DNA from: Phycisphaeraceae bacterium D3-23
GTDB taxonomy: Bacteria; Planctomycetota; Phycisphaerae; Phycisphaerales; Phycisphaeraceae
NCBI GenBank assembly: GCA_039555135.1
Contig: CP114179.1
Coordinates: 2,976,001-3,040,000 of the forward strand
DNA length: 64,000 nt
Direction of reading: 5' to 3'
Positions 27,092 through 36,415 of the stretch are shown one piece after another. The notes below the pieces were generated by a model. The model ran no database searches and was not told the DNA's origin. It saw only the letters and a program-made list of their open reading frames with translations. The position numbers and the translations under genes were made by a program. The number at the start of each line of letters is the position of its first letter. Within the stretch, counting starts at the first letter, position 1.

Positions 27092-27206
27092 ATCGATTCT
27101 CCTGGGGTGCCGGATCGGGCGGTGAGTGTGAAATGAGCGATATGCAATGTAAGCCCACCCCTGCCGTGGGGCAAGGATTTCCCGGCACGGCCGAGAGAAT
27201 GCCGCG

Positions 27207-28070
27207 CTACTCCCGCACCGCGGTCGACTGGGTCTGCTCGCTCAGCATTCGAACCACTTCACGGACCTCCGCTTCGTGCGTCCACGGGATAAAGTGGTCG
27301 GCCTCGTCCAGCGGGACCAAACGGACGCTCGCGGCATTGGGTAGGTGGGCTTCGAGGTACGCCGTATTGGCGAACGGGACCAGTTCATCCCTGCGGCCAT
27401 GCACCGCGACGACCGGGCAGGCCACTTGGTCGAGCACCCCGGCAAGCCGCTCGCACTGCTCCCGGGCGGCGAAGACCTCGGTGTTAGACCGCTGGATCGG
27501 GTCGCCCAGGAAGAAGCCGAGGAACGGAAACTCGAGCGCGTAGTTGAACCACTTGAGGTCTTCGAGTTGCGGGTCGACCTACCCTGCAAGGACGACAACG
27601 CCCGCGACCCGGTCGGGGTAGTCTGCGGCGAGGCGCAGCGCGATCGGGCCGCCCAGCGAGTGGCCGACGATCAGCGTCCCGGCCCCGCCGCGTTCGACGA
27701 GCAGCGGCGCAAGCTCGACGGCCTGCTGCTCGAAACTCACCAGCGCGCCGTGTTTGTCTGGCCCGGCCTCGGAGCGCCCAAACCCGACCCGGTCCGCCGC
27801 GACCGATTCACGCCCCGGCAACGGGTCGAGCAGGTACGCCTCGTAGTCGCTGGCCGAGCCCGGCGTGCCGTGGAGGTAGAGGATGCGCGGCGCGTCCGGG
27901 TCGCCCGCCCGGTACCAAGCGACCTTCCAGCCGCTGCCTTCTGTCATCGCGGGCTCGGGCGTGATCCCCGTTGTGCCCCCGCTCGTCATCGGCTTGCCGA
28001 AGCCGAGGCTACAGCCGGCACACAGAAAGGCGAAAAGACAAGCGAGCACGGCGCGGAGAAGTCGCTGCAT
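27207..28070 (-). pseudogene. Alpha/beta hydrolase lipoprotein interrupted by an in-frame TAG
   Basis: From the ATG at 28070 the product starts with a lipoprotein signal (lipobox LCAGC, Cys20), then an oxyanion motif YLHGTPGSASDYEAYL and nucleophile elbow VGHSLGG (Ser138), up to VVVLAG. Codon 164 (27581-27579) is TAG. The same frame continues as VDPQLEDLKWFNYALEF and onward to the acid/His part of the fold (VVAVHGRRDELVPF, DEADHFIPW) and a natural stop at 27207. So this is a full-length 287-codon hydrolase broken by one nonsense codon; TCG (giving AGSVDP) would restore it. Real mutation, sequencing error or readthrough cannot be separated from sequence alone. Confidence 0.85.
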
Positions 28071-28100
28071 GGCGAGATTGTAGGCGTCCCCCTGAATAAA

Positions 28101-28130
28101 AACGGCACACGGTTTTCGCCGTGTGCCGTT
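28101..28130 (-). terminator. Intrinsic terminator of the LecA-like gene
   Basis: AACGGCACACGG (28101-28112) pairs with CCGTGTGCCGTT (28119-28130). On the minus strand it is followed by TTTTATT and lies 27 bp after the stop at 28157. Confidence 0.85.
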
Positions 28131-28156
28131 TGCGAAGCCCGTGTGTCATGCGCCGC

Positions 28157-29314
28157 CTACTGCGCTGGCACGATGCGGATGCGGACGGTGAACTTGCCGG
28201 GGAACTGCTGCCGGCCCCAGTTGGGCTGGAGCGCGAACGACAGGTAGAACGTGCCCGACCGGTCGGCGGTGAAGGTGTGGCTTGAGCCCACGAGGATGTC
28301 GTTGCCGCTGTCGCCGACCCGGCCGACGAGTGCGCCCATCATGATGTTGCCGGCGTAGTTGCCGCACTGGGCGCAGCCGTCGGGCGTCGCCACCGCGCCG
28401 TTACCCCAGGGCGTCATGGTGATGTTGCCCTCGGCCCGGATGATGACGCGGTCGCCGCGCTGCAGGCGGATGCCCGTGTTCTTCTCGGCGACGCGGGTCA
28501 TGTCCGTCGCGCTGACCTCGACCGTCCGGCGGACTTCGGGGACCGCGCTGGTGACGATGCCCGCCGACTCGATATCGCCGAGGTTGACGGTGAGCATGCC
28601 GAACTTGGACTCGATCTCGAAGGTGGGGATCGCGATCGACCCGGCGATGGTGAAGCCGTCGGTGACGACCTGGTCGAGCCGGGCGAGCGACGGGCCTTCA
28701 TCGCCATCGTCGAAGGCCATCGGGTCGTCCTGCATGCCGAAGAGCTCTTCGAGGACGGTGGCGATGCGGAGCTTGCGTTCATCGTCCGGGTCGTCGGCGT
28801 ACTGCTGGAGCTCGTCGATGAGGCCCGGGCCAAAGGAGATCAGCTCGGCCTGGGCGCGGTCGCGGTGCGCGGCATTGGACGAGGCGAGCTGCTCGATCAG
28901 CGTGTCGATGCGCTGGGCGAGGACGGGGTGGGCATTGAGCCCAGGCGCGAAGCTCTTGATCGAGTCGATGGGCACGACCAGCCGACCAAACTCGGTATCG
29001 ACCGGCAGCGCGTCGATGGCGAGCGTGCCCGTCAGGATCGAGCCGTCCATCAGGTGGAACCGCATCGTGCCCTCGGGCAATTCCTCGGCGCCGGCGGAGG
29101 CGGGGGGCGCTTCTTCGTCCGGATTTTCTGCGGCGGCCTCGTCCACGCCTTCCTCGGTCGCCGAGTCCACGGCCTGGGCCACGTCTTCGACCGCGTCCTG
29201 CACAGCGAGTTCGGCGACCAATGGCTGGACGAGCTCATCCCCCACCGGCTGCGCGAACGCGGGGATGGCGGCAGCGATCGTCAGGATCAATAACAAACTC
29301 AGGATTCGTTGCAT
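28157..29314 (-). CDS. Secreted protein with C-terminal PA-IL (LecA)-like domain
   Basis: A 385-residue exported protein. Signal peptide MQRILSLLLILTIAAAIPAFA, an acidic Ala/Glu-rich linker (to ~80), a DUF-like beta domain with FHLMDGSILTGTLAIDALPV and LVVPIDSIKSFAPGL, a helical segment (~115-190), and a repeat of the beta motif (FEIESKFGMLTVNLGDIESA). The last ~110 residues resemble the galactose-binding lectin LecA/PA-IL: DRVIIRAEGNITMTPWG..., GALVGRVGDSGN, and the ending FPGKFTVRI, by analogy with the SGSFSVNI ending of PA-IL. This is a memory-based resemblance, so ligand binding is inference. An alternative is a general carbohydrate-binding-like beta sandwich. Confidence 0.75.
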   Translation of the reverse strand: MQRILSLLLILTIAAAIPAFAQPVGDELVQPLVAELAVQDAVEDVAQAVDSATEEGVDEAAAENPDEEAPPASAGAEELPEGTMRFHLMDGSILTGTLAIDALPVDTEFGRLVVPIDSIKSFAPGLNAHPVLAQRIDTLIEQLASSNAAHRDRAQAELISFGPGLIDELQQYADDPDDERKLRIATVLEELFGMQDDPMAFDDGDEGPSLARLDQVVTDGFTIAGSIAIPTFEIESKFGMLTVNLGDIESAGIVTSAVPEVRRTVEVSATDMTRVAEKNTGIRLQRGDRVIIRAEGNITMTPWGNGAVATPDGCAQCGNYAGNIMMGALVGRVGDSGNDILVGSSHTFTADRSGTFYLSFALQPNWGRQQFPGKFTVRIRIVPAQ

Positions 29315-29383
29315 GGCTGTTCTCGTTTCTCGTTTCAGGTCGCGGGTACTTCGGGTCGTTTGGATCTATCAGCCGGTGTCGTC

Positions 29384-29462
29384 GTTTAGCCGTCGCCTAA
29401 CGGGCGGCGCGTTGGCCTTCCAACAGCGAAACGACGCGCCGCGCGTTGGGCGACGGCTAAAC
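29384..29462. repeat. Inverted repeat GTTTAGCCGTCGCCTA... (copy 2)
   Basis: GTTTAGCCGTCGCCTAACGG (29384-29403) and following GCGGCGCGT pair with ACGCGCCGCGCGTTGGGCGA then CGGCTAAAC ending at 29462. It lies in the 188-bp gap between the LecA-like and PQQ-propeller genes. Confidence 0.9.
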
Positions 29463-29502
29463 GAATCGGTACGTTTGTTTGTTTTCGAGCATGGTCTGGA
29501 CT

Positions 29503-31548
29503 CTATTCGCCATTTTCCGTGCCATACACCGTAACACCGTGGGGCCCGACGACGGCGACGCCGTAGTTCAGCAGCAGCGTCGGGCTGCCGTCCGACCCGG
29601 CGGGGATGTCGTCGCGGTAGCCATCGACCTTGCCCGTGGTCAAGTCGATCCGGCACATGCGGCGCGGCCCGGCGATCAGCGCGTGCGTGTCGGTGAACGA
29701 CGGGGCCTGCCCCGCTTCGCCGTGGTGGTCGGTCCACCAGACACGCTCGCCGGTCTTCAGGTCGATCGCGACCAGCTCATCGCCCAGCAGGTAGGCGTGT
29801 CGGCTGTCGGTATGGATAAGCGTCGACTCGCTGTCGACCGCGACCGACCACAGCCGGGCCGCGTCGCGTTCACGGATCGCGTTGAGCCGATCGTCGCGCG
29901 TGTCTTTGCTCAGCACGACGCCGTCCTGGATCGCAACATCGCCCGGCTGCCCGGTCAGCATCGGCATGCCCCGGCCACGCCCCCGGCCCCAGACGTTCTG
30001 CAGGATGCGGTAGCTCATCGCCCAGACGATCTCCTGGCGGATCGGGTCGACCGCGATCAGCGCGCCGTCGTTGGTCAGCACCATGACGTTGCGCTCGCCC
30101 ACCGCGATGCGCGGCGCGAGGCCCATCGGCTGGCCCCAGTTCGGGTCGATCGGCGGCTGGCCCAAGTCGACCGACCACCCGACACTCCCGTCGCGCAGCC
30201 CGGCCGCGACCAGGTGCATCCGGTTGTTGCCGGTGCGATCAATCACGACCGCATAGACCGTCCCGTCGCGCACGGCGGGCTCGCTGATGATGCTGGCGTT
30301 GGGGTGTTCGCGGGCCGTCTGCATCGAGTTCCAAAGCATCTCGCCCGTGGCCTTGTCGTGGACACGCAGACGGACGACGTCCAGCCGTGCAGGGTCGTGC
30401 GCGGTGACGACGAGGGTGTCGCCTTGGGTATCGAGCGACTGGTAGTAGCCCTGGGCGATGCTGTGCGCCTGCTGTGTGATGCGCTGGGCCATGTCCTCGG
30501 CGTTGCCGTTTGTCCAGAGCGTCTCGCCGGTGTCGGGCTGGACTGCGGTGAGCTGCCCGAGCGCCAGGGTGTAGAGCCGGCCATCGGCGGCGACGGCGCT
30601 GGCGCGGGTGACTTCGACGCCCGTCATGCCGGTATTGCGCTGGGCGATCGCCTGGCTGATCAGCGCGGCGGTGCGTTCTTCGACGAGTGTGAATTGAGCC
30701 GACGGGTAGTCGCCGCGTGGGAATGGCAGGGCGTTATCGTGGGCGTCGGGGTTGTCGTGGGCGTCGGGGCGATCCAGTGCGAGCCGGTCGATGACGGCGT
30801 TGAGTGGCTCGTCTTGCCCGCCCAGCTGGATCACGGCGTCGCCCCGACGGAAGGCCGCGTAGCCTGCGAGCTCATCGAACGCAGTCCATTCCCCGGCACG
30901 CGCCAGCGCGTGCAACCGTTTCGCCAACAGCAGCGCATCATCCGGGTCGCCTGCTTCGTGCTCCGCCGCAAGCGTGTACGACCGCGCGGCCTGCGCGAAT
31001 TGGCCGCGCTCGTAGTGCAGGTCGCCCAGGCGGTCGGCCGCGAGGGTCGCGGATTCACATAGCGCGTAGTCGTCGATCAGCCCCGTCAGCGCAACGAGCT
31101 GCGCACCCGGATCGGCCAGCGCCAGCGCGTCGGCCAGGTCCTTCTCCGCAATCGGATCGTACATCATCCGGAACGTCCGCCGGCCCTCCTCGGGCAGCTC
31201 GGCGATGACGTGCGACTGCAGGGTCGACAGCGGCCGAAGCATCCCCGACGGGTCGCGGATCAGCGCATCGTTTTCGGTTTCGCTAAGCGACTCAAGCAGC
31301 CGGATCGCCTTGAGCCAGTCGCCTTCATCCATCGCCGCGAACAGAGCGGGCACTTCCGTGTCCGCCAGGTCCGTGGTCCCGGCCGCGACCGAGAACCCTT
31401 CGGCGCGGGTGTCGTCGTACGCCTCGCCCATCGGCCCGCCCCAGTCCTCGATCATGATCTGTCCGCGGATTTCACGGGCACCGATCGCCGGCATGGCCGA
31501 TAACACCGCCGCCCCCGCCAACAGCCCGATTGCGATGCGCGTCGACAT
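29503..31548 (-). CDS. Secreted PQQ-like beta-propeller protein
   Basis: A 681-residue exported protein. Signal peptide MSTRIAIGLLAGAAVLSAMPAIGA; the ATG at 31548 is preceded by AAAGGA, so the in-frame ATG at 31620 is rejected. The N-terminal ~270 residues are helical and TPR-like (for example LADRLGDLHYERGQFAQAARSYTLAAEHE). They are followed by a PQQ-type propeller with repeated blades ending in G.xLW motifs: LYTLALGQLTAVQPDTGETLW, KATGEMLWNSM, LIAVDPIRQEIVW, LVAIDLKTGERVWWTD. It lacks heme and metal motifs, so it is probably a structural or assembly protein rather than a dehydrogenase. It is transcribed divergently from the aspartic-protease-like gene. Confidence 0.87.
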   Translation of the reverse strand: MSTRIAIGLLAGAAVLSAMPAIGAREIRGQIMIEDWGGPMGEAYDDTRAEGFSVAAGTTDLADTEVPALFAAMDEGDWLKAIRLLESLSETENDALIRDPSGMLRPLSTLQSHVIAELPEEGRRTFRMMYDPIAEKDLADALALADPGAQLVALTGLIDDYALCESATLAADRLGDLHYERGQFAQAARSYTLAAEHEAGDPDDALLLAKRLHALARAGEWTAFDELAGYAAFRRGDAVIQLGGQDEPLNAVIDRLALDRPDAHDNPDAHDNALPFPRGDYPSAQFTLVEERTAALISQAIAQRNTGMTGVEVTRASAVAADGRLYTLALGQLTAVQPDTGETLWTNGNAEDMAQRITQQAHSIAQGYYQSLDTQGDTLVVTAHDPARLDVVRLRVHDKATGEMLWNSMQTAREHPNASIISEPAVRDGTVYAVVIDRTGNNRMHLVAAGLRDGSVGWSVDLGQPPIDPNWGQPMGLAPRIAVGERNVMVLTNDGALIAVDPIRQEIVWAMSYRILQNVWGRGRGRGMPMLTGQPGDVAIQDGVVLSKDTRDDRLNAIRERDAARLWSVAVDSESTLIHTDSRHAYLLGDELVAIDLKTGERVWWTDHHGEAGQAPSFTDTHALIAGPRRMCRIDLTTGKVDGYRDDIPAGSDGSPTLLLNYGVAVVGPHGVTVYGTENGE

Positions 31549-31754
31549 GCGGTCCTTTCCGATGGCGTCGGCCCCAAAAGCAGCCCCATCATATGACGTA
31601 CGAGCCCCCGCAGAGTTCACAAACAGCCCTGTTCGGATGGGAAAACCGAAAAATCCAATGCTGGGTCTTCCCTAAGAACGATCGATCGGGTACTTTATTA
31701 GTATTACTTATTCCATTGCTCGCCTACGGGCGTCTTGTGTTACGGAGCCCCGGT

Positions 31755-33401
31755 ATGTCCTTCCCCTATCGCCCATCGGTCCGCGCCCGGCTGACAACCA
31801 CTGCTTTTCTCGCTGGCTTGTTATGCGGGCCCACTTGGGCAAGCGACTACCTCCTGGGCGAGATGGACTCGCTCGCCATCGACCAGCCCCGCATCACCTT
31901 CGGGCTCTCCGACGAGACCGACCCCAACAACCCCCTCCTCATCGGGCCCACACTCCAGAACCTCGCGCTGCTCGACACCGGCGCCAACGGCATCCTGCTG
32001 GGCCAGCTCTCCTTCGTCGACGGTGAAGACTACAACCAGCCGTTGTTTAACGGCGTGCCCGCGACCTATAACGAGCAAGGCGTCGCCGGGTTCGAGGAGC
32101 TCGACGTCTTCTCGCCCTACGGGCTCCGGCTACTCGATTCCGGCGGCAACGAGTTCCTCGCCAGCGAAGACGTCATCGCGTTCGGCGGAGACGACATCAA
32201 CCTCGGCAGCTTCGCCGCCATCGTCGGCATGCCCGCGATGGCCGGACGCGTTGTCGATATCGACCTGCGTCCGATGCTCGGCCTCGAGTTCCAGGGCGTC
32301 CACTTCCACGATCAGATCAACCAGGTCGGCTTCGAGAGCGCGGCCTCGCTCAACGTCGACCTCCGCATGCTCCCGCCCGAGCACACCGACACCGGCCTGC
32401 CGGTCGCGATGCGCCCGACCTTCGCCGCGTTGCCCCTGATCGACGACATCCGCATGGACCACGCCGGCGGGGCGCTCAACACCGGTGGCCAGACGCTGGA
32501 TACGTCCAACACCTACCTGATGGACACCGGCGCGCAGACCACCATCATCTCCGAGGCCATGGCCGCGAACCTCGGCCTGGACCTTACCGCCTTCGTCACC
32601 GCAGGCGGCGATGTCGTCGACGTCCTCGAAGTCGGCGGCATCGGCGGCACCGCGATCATGCCCTTGGTTATCGTCGAGGAGATGCGCCTGCCCACCGCCG
32701 ATGGCATCGACCTCGTCTACAACAACGTCCTCACCGGCGTCCTCGATATCGACGGCGCGCCCTTCGACGCCGTCCTCGGCATGAACGCCATCACCTCTGG
32801 CTATACCAACGCCATCTTTGGCGGCGGCGGCGGCGGGCTGACCAACCCGGCGGTCGACAAGGAAACCCTCGACCTCTTCATCGACGCCGGCACCGTCTCC
32901 AGCACCCAGGACCTCTTCGACTTCGGCATCATCACCATCGAGCAGGAAGACTTCGACCTCTTGGTCAAGCTCGGTATCCTCACCGACCCCAGCGACCCCC
33001 GACAGGTCTACTGCGAACTGCTCATCCTCGACGAGCAGTCCACCGGCGGCGCGAACGGCGCGTTCTTCGACCGCGTCGTCTTCGACTTCACCGCCACCGA
33101 CGGCACCGGCATCATGCGCCTCGACCTCAACGCCCTGCACGAAGAGGGCGACGCCAACTTCGACGACTTCGTCGGCGCAGAAGACCTCGACATCATCCTC
33201 GCCCACTGGGGCCAGTCCGTCCGCGCCGGCAGCGTCCTCGAAGGCGACCTCACCGGAGACGGGCTCGTCAACCAAGACGACCTCGACGTCGTCCTCGCTA
33301 ACTTCGGCAACGGTACCGCGCCCGGCAGCGTCCCCGAACCCACCGCCGCGCTGCTCCTCCTCGGCGGCCTCGCGCTCGTTGGTCGTCGACGACGGAAGTG
33401 A
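31755..33401 (+). CDS. Bilobal aspartic-protease-like protein with dockerin repeats and PEP-CTERM
   Basis: A 548-residue exported protein. Signal peptide (ARLTTTAFLAGLLCGPTWAS). The catalytic-type motif of clan AA aspartic peptidases occurs twice: LLDTGANGILL (Asp74) and LMDTGAQTTII (Asp257). Each is followed by a hydrophobic-hydrophobic-Gly motif (AIVGM at ~155-159, AVLGM at ~339-343), so both halves of a bilobal active site are present in one chain. After a Gly run come a two-repeat dockerin-like module (GDANFDDFVGAEDLDIILAH; GDLTGDGLVNQDDLDVVLAN) that could bind Ca2+. The PEP-CTERM tail is VPEPTAALLLLGGLALVG then RRRRK. Proteolysis is inference; surface anchoring through an exosortase is likely. 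A self-contained pepsin-like bacterial protein is uncommon. Confidence 0.85.
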   Translation: MSFPYRPSVRARLTTTAFLAGLLCGPTWASDYLLGEMDSLAIDQPRITFGLSDETDPNNPLLIGPTLQNLALLDTGANGILLGQLSFVDGEDYNQPLFNGVPATYNEQGVAGFEELDVFSPYGLRLLDSGGNEFLASEDVIAFGGDDINLGSFAAIVGMPAMAGRVVDIDLRPMLGLEFQGVHFHDQINQVGFESAASLNVDLRMLPPEHTDTGLPVAMRPTFAALPLIDDIRMDHAGGALNTGGQTLDTSNTYLMDTGAQTTIISEAMAANLGLDLTAFVTAGGDVVDVLEVGGIGGTAIMPLVIVEEMRLPTADGIDLVYNNVLTGVLDIDGAPFDAVLGMNAITSGYTNAIFGGGGGGLTNPAVDKETLDLFIDAGTVSSTQDLFDFGIITIEQEDFDLLVKLGILTDPSDPRQVYCELLILDEQSTGGANGAFFDRVVFDFTATDGTGIMRLDLNALHEEGDANFDDFVGAEDLDIILAHWGQSVRAGSVLEGDLTGDGLVNQDDLDVVLANFGNGTAPGSVPEPTAALLLLGGLALVGRRRRK

Positions 33402-33488
33402 ACCCCACCTCCGCCGCTTGCGGCTTAGCGCGGCCACCAATCCCACTGAAACCAACCCCGCCGCCCCCATTGGGCCGATAGTCAGACC

Positions 33489-34121
33489 ATGTCTGACCTC
33501 GACCCGGGCCACGCCCTCGACATCATGCAAGCCGCCCCGACGGGCCAGGTCGAGCTCGTCGCCGACGCACAGCACCTGCGCCGCGTCGTCTACGGCGGCA
33601 TGCTCAAGGCCGGCGTCTCCCTCGACATCATGACCGCCGACTTCAAGGCCATGCTCGTCCCCGACCCCGGCGTCGACCTCTCGCCCACCCGCGGCCGCGA
33701 CGCCCCCTCCATCGTCGACCGCCTCGCACGCATGGCCCAGCGCGGTGTCGAGGTCCGCATCCTCCACGCCGGCGTCCCCTCCGGCCCCGCGCTCCACCAG
33801 CTCAAACGCATCCGAAAGCAGCTCGCCAAAACCACCGGCGACGCCGGCGCGATTACGATCCGCCGCTGCCCGCGCCTCCACGCCAAGGCCGTCATCATCG
33901 ACGCCCAAAAACTCTACCTCGGCAGCGCCAACCTCACCGGCGCAGGGCTCGGCGCCAAGGCCGACCAAAACCGCAACCACGAACTCGGCGTCTGGACCAC
34001 CGCCCCCGACCTGGTCGACGCCGTCAGCCAATACTTCAACCAGCTCTGGGAAGCCGAGCGCTGCGAAGGCTGCGGCCGAAAAGACGTCTGCCCCGTCCCG
34101 CTCGAAGAGCCCAAGCTGTAG
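33489..34121 (+). CDS. Single-HKD phospholipase D-like protein
   Basis: A 210-residue cytoplasmic protein. HKD-type motif LHAKAVIIDAQKLYLGSANL followed by TGAGLG: His, Lys and Asp-like spacing with SxN. Only one HKD motif is present, so it may act as a dimer like the bacterial Nuc endonuclease. N-terminal LVADAQHLRRVVYGGMLKAG and VDRLARMAQRGVEVRILHAG fit the fold. The C-terminus carries a CEGCGRKDVC cluster (three Cys in CxxC...C), possibly zinc-binding. It starts 87 bp after the PEP-CTERM gene on the same strand. Nuclease or phospholipase activity cannot be told apart by sequence. Confidence 0.85.
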   Translation: MSDLDPGHALDIMQAAPTGQVELVADAQHLRRVVYGGMLKAGVSLDIMTADFKAMLVPDPGVDLSPTRGRDAPSIVDRLARMAQRGVEVRILHAGVPSGPALHQLKRIRKQLAKTTGDAGAITIRRCPRLHAKAVIIDAQKLYLGSANLTGAGLGAKADQNRNHELGVWTTAPDLVDAVSQYFNQLWEAERCEGCGRKDVCPVPLEEPKL

Positions 34122-34235
34122 CGGCGTCGTGTCGGCGTTGGTTTCGTTCGCTGCGATGAAGCCGGGAAACACTTACGACCCGCAGCGCAGCACCCACCGA
34201 ACGATTTTGGTAAAGACGTGGAAAACTCAAAGTTT

Positions 34236-35006
34236 TCAATCGCCGCGCACGTCCGCCTCACGCAGCGCCGCGATCTCCGCCAGCAGATCGCGCACCGTCG
34301 CCTCGACGATCACCTCGCCCTTGGCCCGTGTCGCCAGCGTCGGGTCGCCCCAGGCGCCCGTAGGGGAGTAGGTGCCTTCGCCGTCGGGGTCGCGCGTCAA
34401 TCCACCCGTGCCCTGCGGGGCGTCGTCGCGCTGGGCCTTGCCCATATCCACCCGGTCGGGCGCGATGTAGAGCATCATCGACGTCTCCAACTCGTCGGCG
34501 TGCGTCCCGCGCTGCTGCTCTTGCAGGCGTTCCTCTTCCGCGCGGGCGACGCCGAGGATGTCGGTGAAGCGCATCAGCACGCCGTCCTTCGCGAGCCGTG
34601 CGGCCGCCTGTTTGAGCGGGCGTTTCGTCGAGACGCCGGTGTTGAGGGTGTAGAACCGTCGCGGGCCGTGCCGGGCGACGCTGTGGACGATATCGATGAC
34701 GAGGTCGCGTGACGTTTCGAGATTGAGGTGCGTCGATCCCGGGTATTCGAGGAAGGCCGGGTAGAAGTGGTAGTTCACGGTGGGCAGCACGACGACGTCC
34801 GCGGCGTCGCACACCCGCCGGGCGAGGTAGTCGGCCATGCGCAGGTCGTTGTCCAGCCGAAGGTGGGGCCCGTGTTCTTTCGCCCCCGCGCCCAGCGGCA
34901 GCAGGACCACGCGGTCGCGCGTCAGCACACGCTCCGCCTCCCGCCAAGTGAGGTCGGCGAGCATGTGGCCTGGTCTTGCAGCCGGGTTGTGGGCGGGCGT
35001 TTGCAT
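34236..35006 (-). CDS. Creatininase-family amidohydrolase
   Basis: A family that includes creatinine amidohydrolase and the mycofactocin and FAPy-type deformylases. Metal-site motifs: LLPLGAGAKEHGPHLRLDND (Glu, His, Asp ligands), then HADELETSMML (His-Ala-Asp-Glu-Leu-Glu). 256 residues from the ATG at 35006 (MQTPAHNPAAR); the ATG at 34964 (MLADLTWREAE) is an equally possible start that gives the conserved beginning of the family. The ending LREADVRGD lies in a normal place. It is convergent with the PLD-like gene. Substrate cannot be inferred, and no mycofactocin cluster is present. Confidence 0.9.
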   Translation of the reverse strand: MQTPAHNPAARPGHMLADLTWREAERVLTRDRVVLLPLGAGAKEHGPHLRLDNDLRMADYLARRVCDAADVVVLPTVNYHFYPAFLEYPGSTHLNLETSRDLVIDIVHSVARHGPRRFYTLNTGVSTKRPLKQAAARLAKDGVLMRFTDILGVARAEEERLQEQQRGTHADELETSMMLYIAPDRVDMGKAQRDDAPQGTGGLTRDPDGEGTYSPTGAWGDPTLATRAKGEVIVEATVRDLLAEIAALREADVRGD

Positions 35007-35215
35007 CGCAGTCAGTCCGCAGTCAACGCGGGCCAGTCCGGGTCGAGCCGCTGCCAAGACCAGACGCTCAAGGTAGTTTCAACATCACGGTCCGGGATGC
35101 CGTGGCGGGGAGTCCGCCGAGGGCGGGCCCTGTGCGGTGTGGGAGTAGAAGTGGGCTGTCTTTTCTGTCCATAGCGTTCGGTCTGTGTTTTTTAGCGTTT
35201 TTCGTCTGCCATCGT

Positions 35216-36244
35216 CTATCGACGTCGGCGCAGCAGGGTGAGCCCGCCCAGGCCGAGCAGGGCCAGCGACCCCGGCTCGGGGATGAGGCCGGTCGGCGGG
35301 TTGTTATCCTCACCCCAGTTGCTGATGAGGATGTCGAGGTCGGCCTGGTCGGCGATGCCGTCGCCCGACGTGTCGCCGATTGAGAAATCGAACGGGTGGC
35401 TCGTCTCACCCCAATGGGCCAGGAGGATGTCGAGGTCTTCGGCACCTACAAAGCGATCGTTGTTGAAGTCGCCGGGATTCCGTGTGCTGATGACACCGGT
35501 GGTGTAGAGGTGCTGTAAATCCCAGACAACAACACCCGGAATATCGGTCAGGTTGTAATCTGTAAACCGGCCTTGCAGCGTGCCCCAGTCGAGGATGTCG
35601 TACTGCTGGTCCTGTACGATAAGATTGTCGGGTAACGTCACTTCGAGTGTGCCGGAGAGTACGAGTTCGCCGGCGACATCGAGCTGGTCGTTCGCCACGC
35701 CGGGCCCATCGCTCCCGATCGCATAGGCATTGATATCGATGGTCATCGTCGCGCCGCTTTGCTGGGTGTAGTCGCCGTTGACCGTGGTGATCCCGATGAA
35801 CTCGCGGGGCGTCCCGCCGCGCGTCGTTGAATCGGGCAGGGTATGACCGACGACGAGTGTGCCGCCCTGGTTGGTGAAATCACCGTTGAAAGTATCGACG
35901 CGCAAAGAGCCGCCCAGGAAATCGAAGGTGCCGCCTTGGGTGTGGTCGATCGTCTCGCTACGGAACCAACCATCAACGAGGGTAACCGTGCCCTGATTCC
36001 CGATCGTTGTGGTTTCGAGGACTTCGACGGTCCCGCCCTCGATGCTGAGTTCGCCAACCCCGGCAGCGCCCACGATGAGATCGTTGTTCCCCAGGTTCCA
36101 TACATCGCCGCCGCCGTATGCGGGGGAGACCTCGCCCGTGGCGGAGATCTGGGCAAGCGCAGGGGTTGCATCGATGAGTGCCAGCAGAAGTGTTGTCGTA
36201 AGCAGGATCGAAGATGCTCGACTGCAGCGGAGTGGGATTGCCAT
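35216..36244 (-). CDS. PEP-CTERM protein 2 with dockerin-like repeats
   Basis: A 342-residue exported protein. Signal peptide (SSILLTTTLLLALIDATPALA). A beta-helix-like body rich in Gly (NNDLIVGAAGVGELSIEGGT, VTLVDGWF, GGTFDFLGGSLRVDTFNGDF), then dockerin-like repeats (GDFNNDRFVGAEDLDILLAH; GDTSGDGIADQADLDILISN) and the tail IPEPGSLALLGLGGLTLLRR then RR. GGAG 8 bases before the ATG at 36244 decides the start over 36265. This kind of 'autotransporter-like repeat plus dockerin plus PEP-CTERM' build is common in planctomycetes. Probably an adhesin-like or cell-matrix protein, by architecture only. Confidence 0.85.
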   Translation of the reverse strand: MAIPLRCSRASSILLTTTLLLALIDATPALAQISATGEVSPAYGGGDVWNLGNNDLIVGAAGVGELSIEGGTVEVLETTTIGNQGTVTLVDGWFRSETIDHTQGGTFDFLGGSLRVDTFNGDFTNQGGTLVVGHTLPDSTTRGGTPREFIGITTVNGDYTQQSGATMTIDINAYAIGSDGPGVANDQLDVAGELVLSGTLEVTLPDNLIVQDQQYDILDWGTLQGRFTDYNLTDIPGVVVWDLQHLYTTGVISTRNPGDFNNDRFVGAEDLDILLAHWGETSHPFDFSIGDTSGDGIADQADLDILISNWGEDNNPPTGLIPEPGSLALLGLGGLTLLRRRR

Positions 36245-36415
36245 TCTTGTTCTCCAGGGTGACACGCAGGGGGCTGTTCGGTAAGTGTACTCTCGTTTTA
36301 TATATAGCTACAAAGATCTTAGTTGGGCACCAGCCGACCCCGGGCACCCATCGAGTTTTAGTGACGCTGGCGGTTTGCCTGTTTGGGGTGGGGCTACGAT
36401 GATGCTGGGTCCGTG

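Noticed and set aside
32130-34172. A 680-codon minus-strand ORF
   Set aside because: Acidic, low-complexity antisense of the aspartic-protease-like gene, arising from codon bias in GC-rich DNA.
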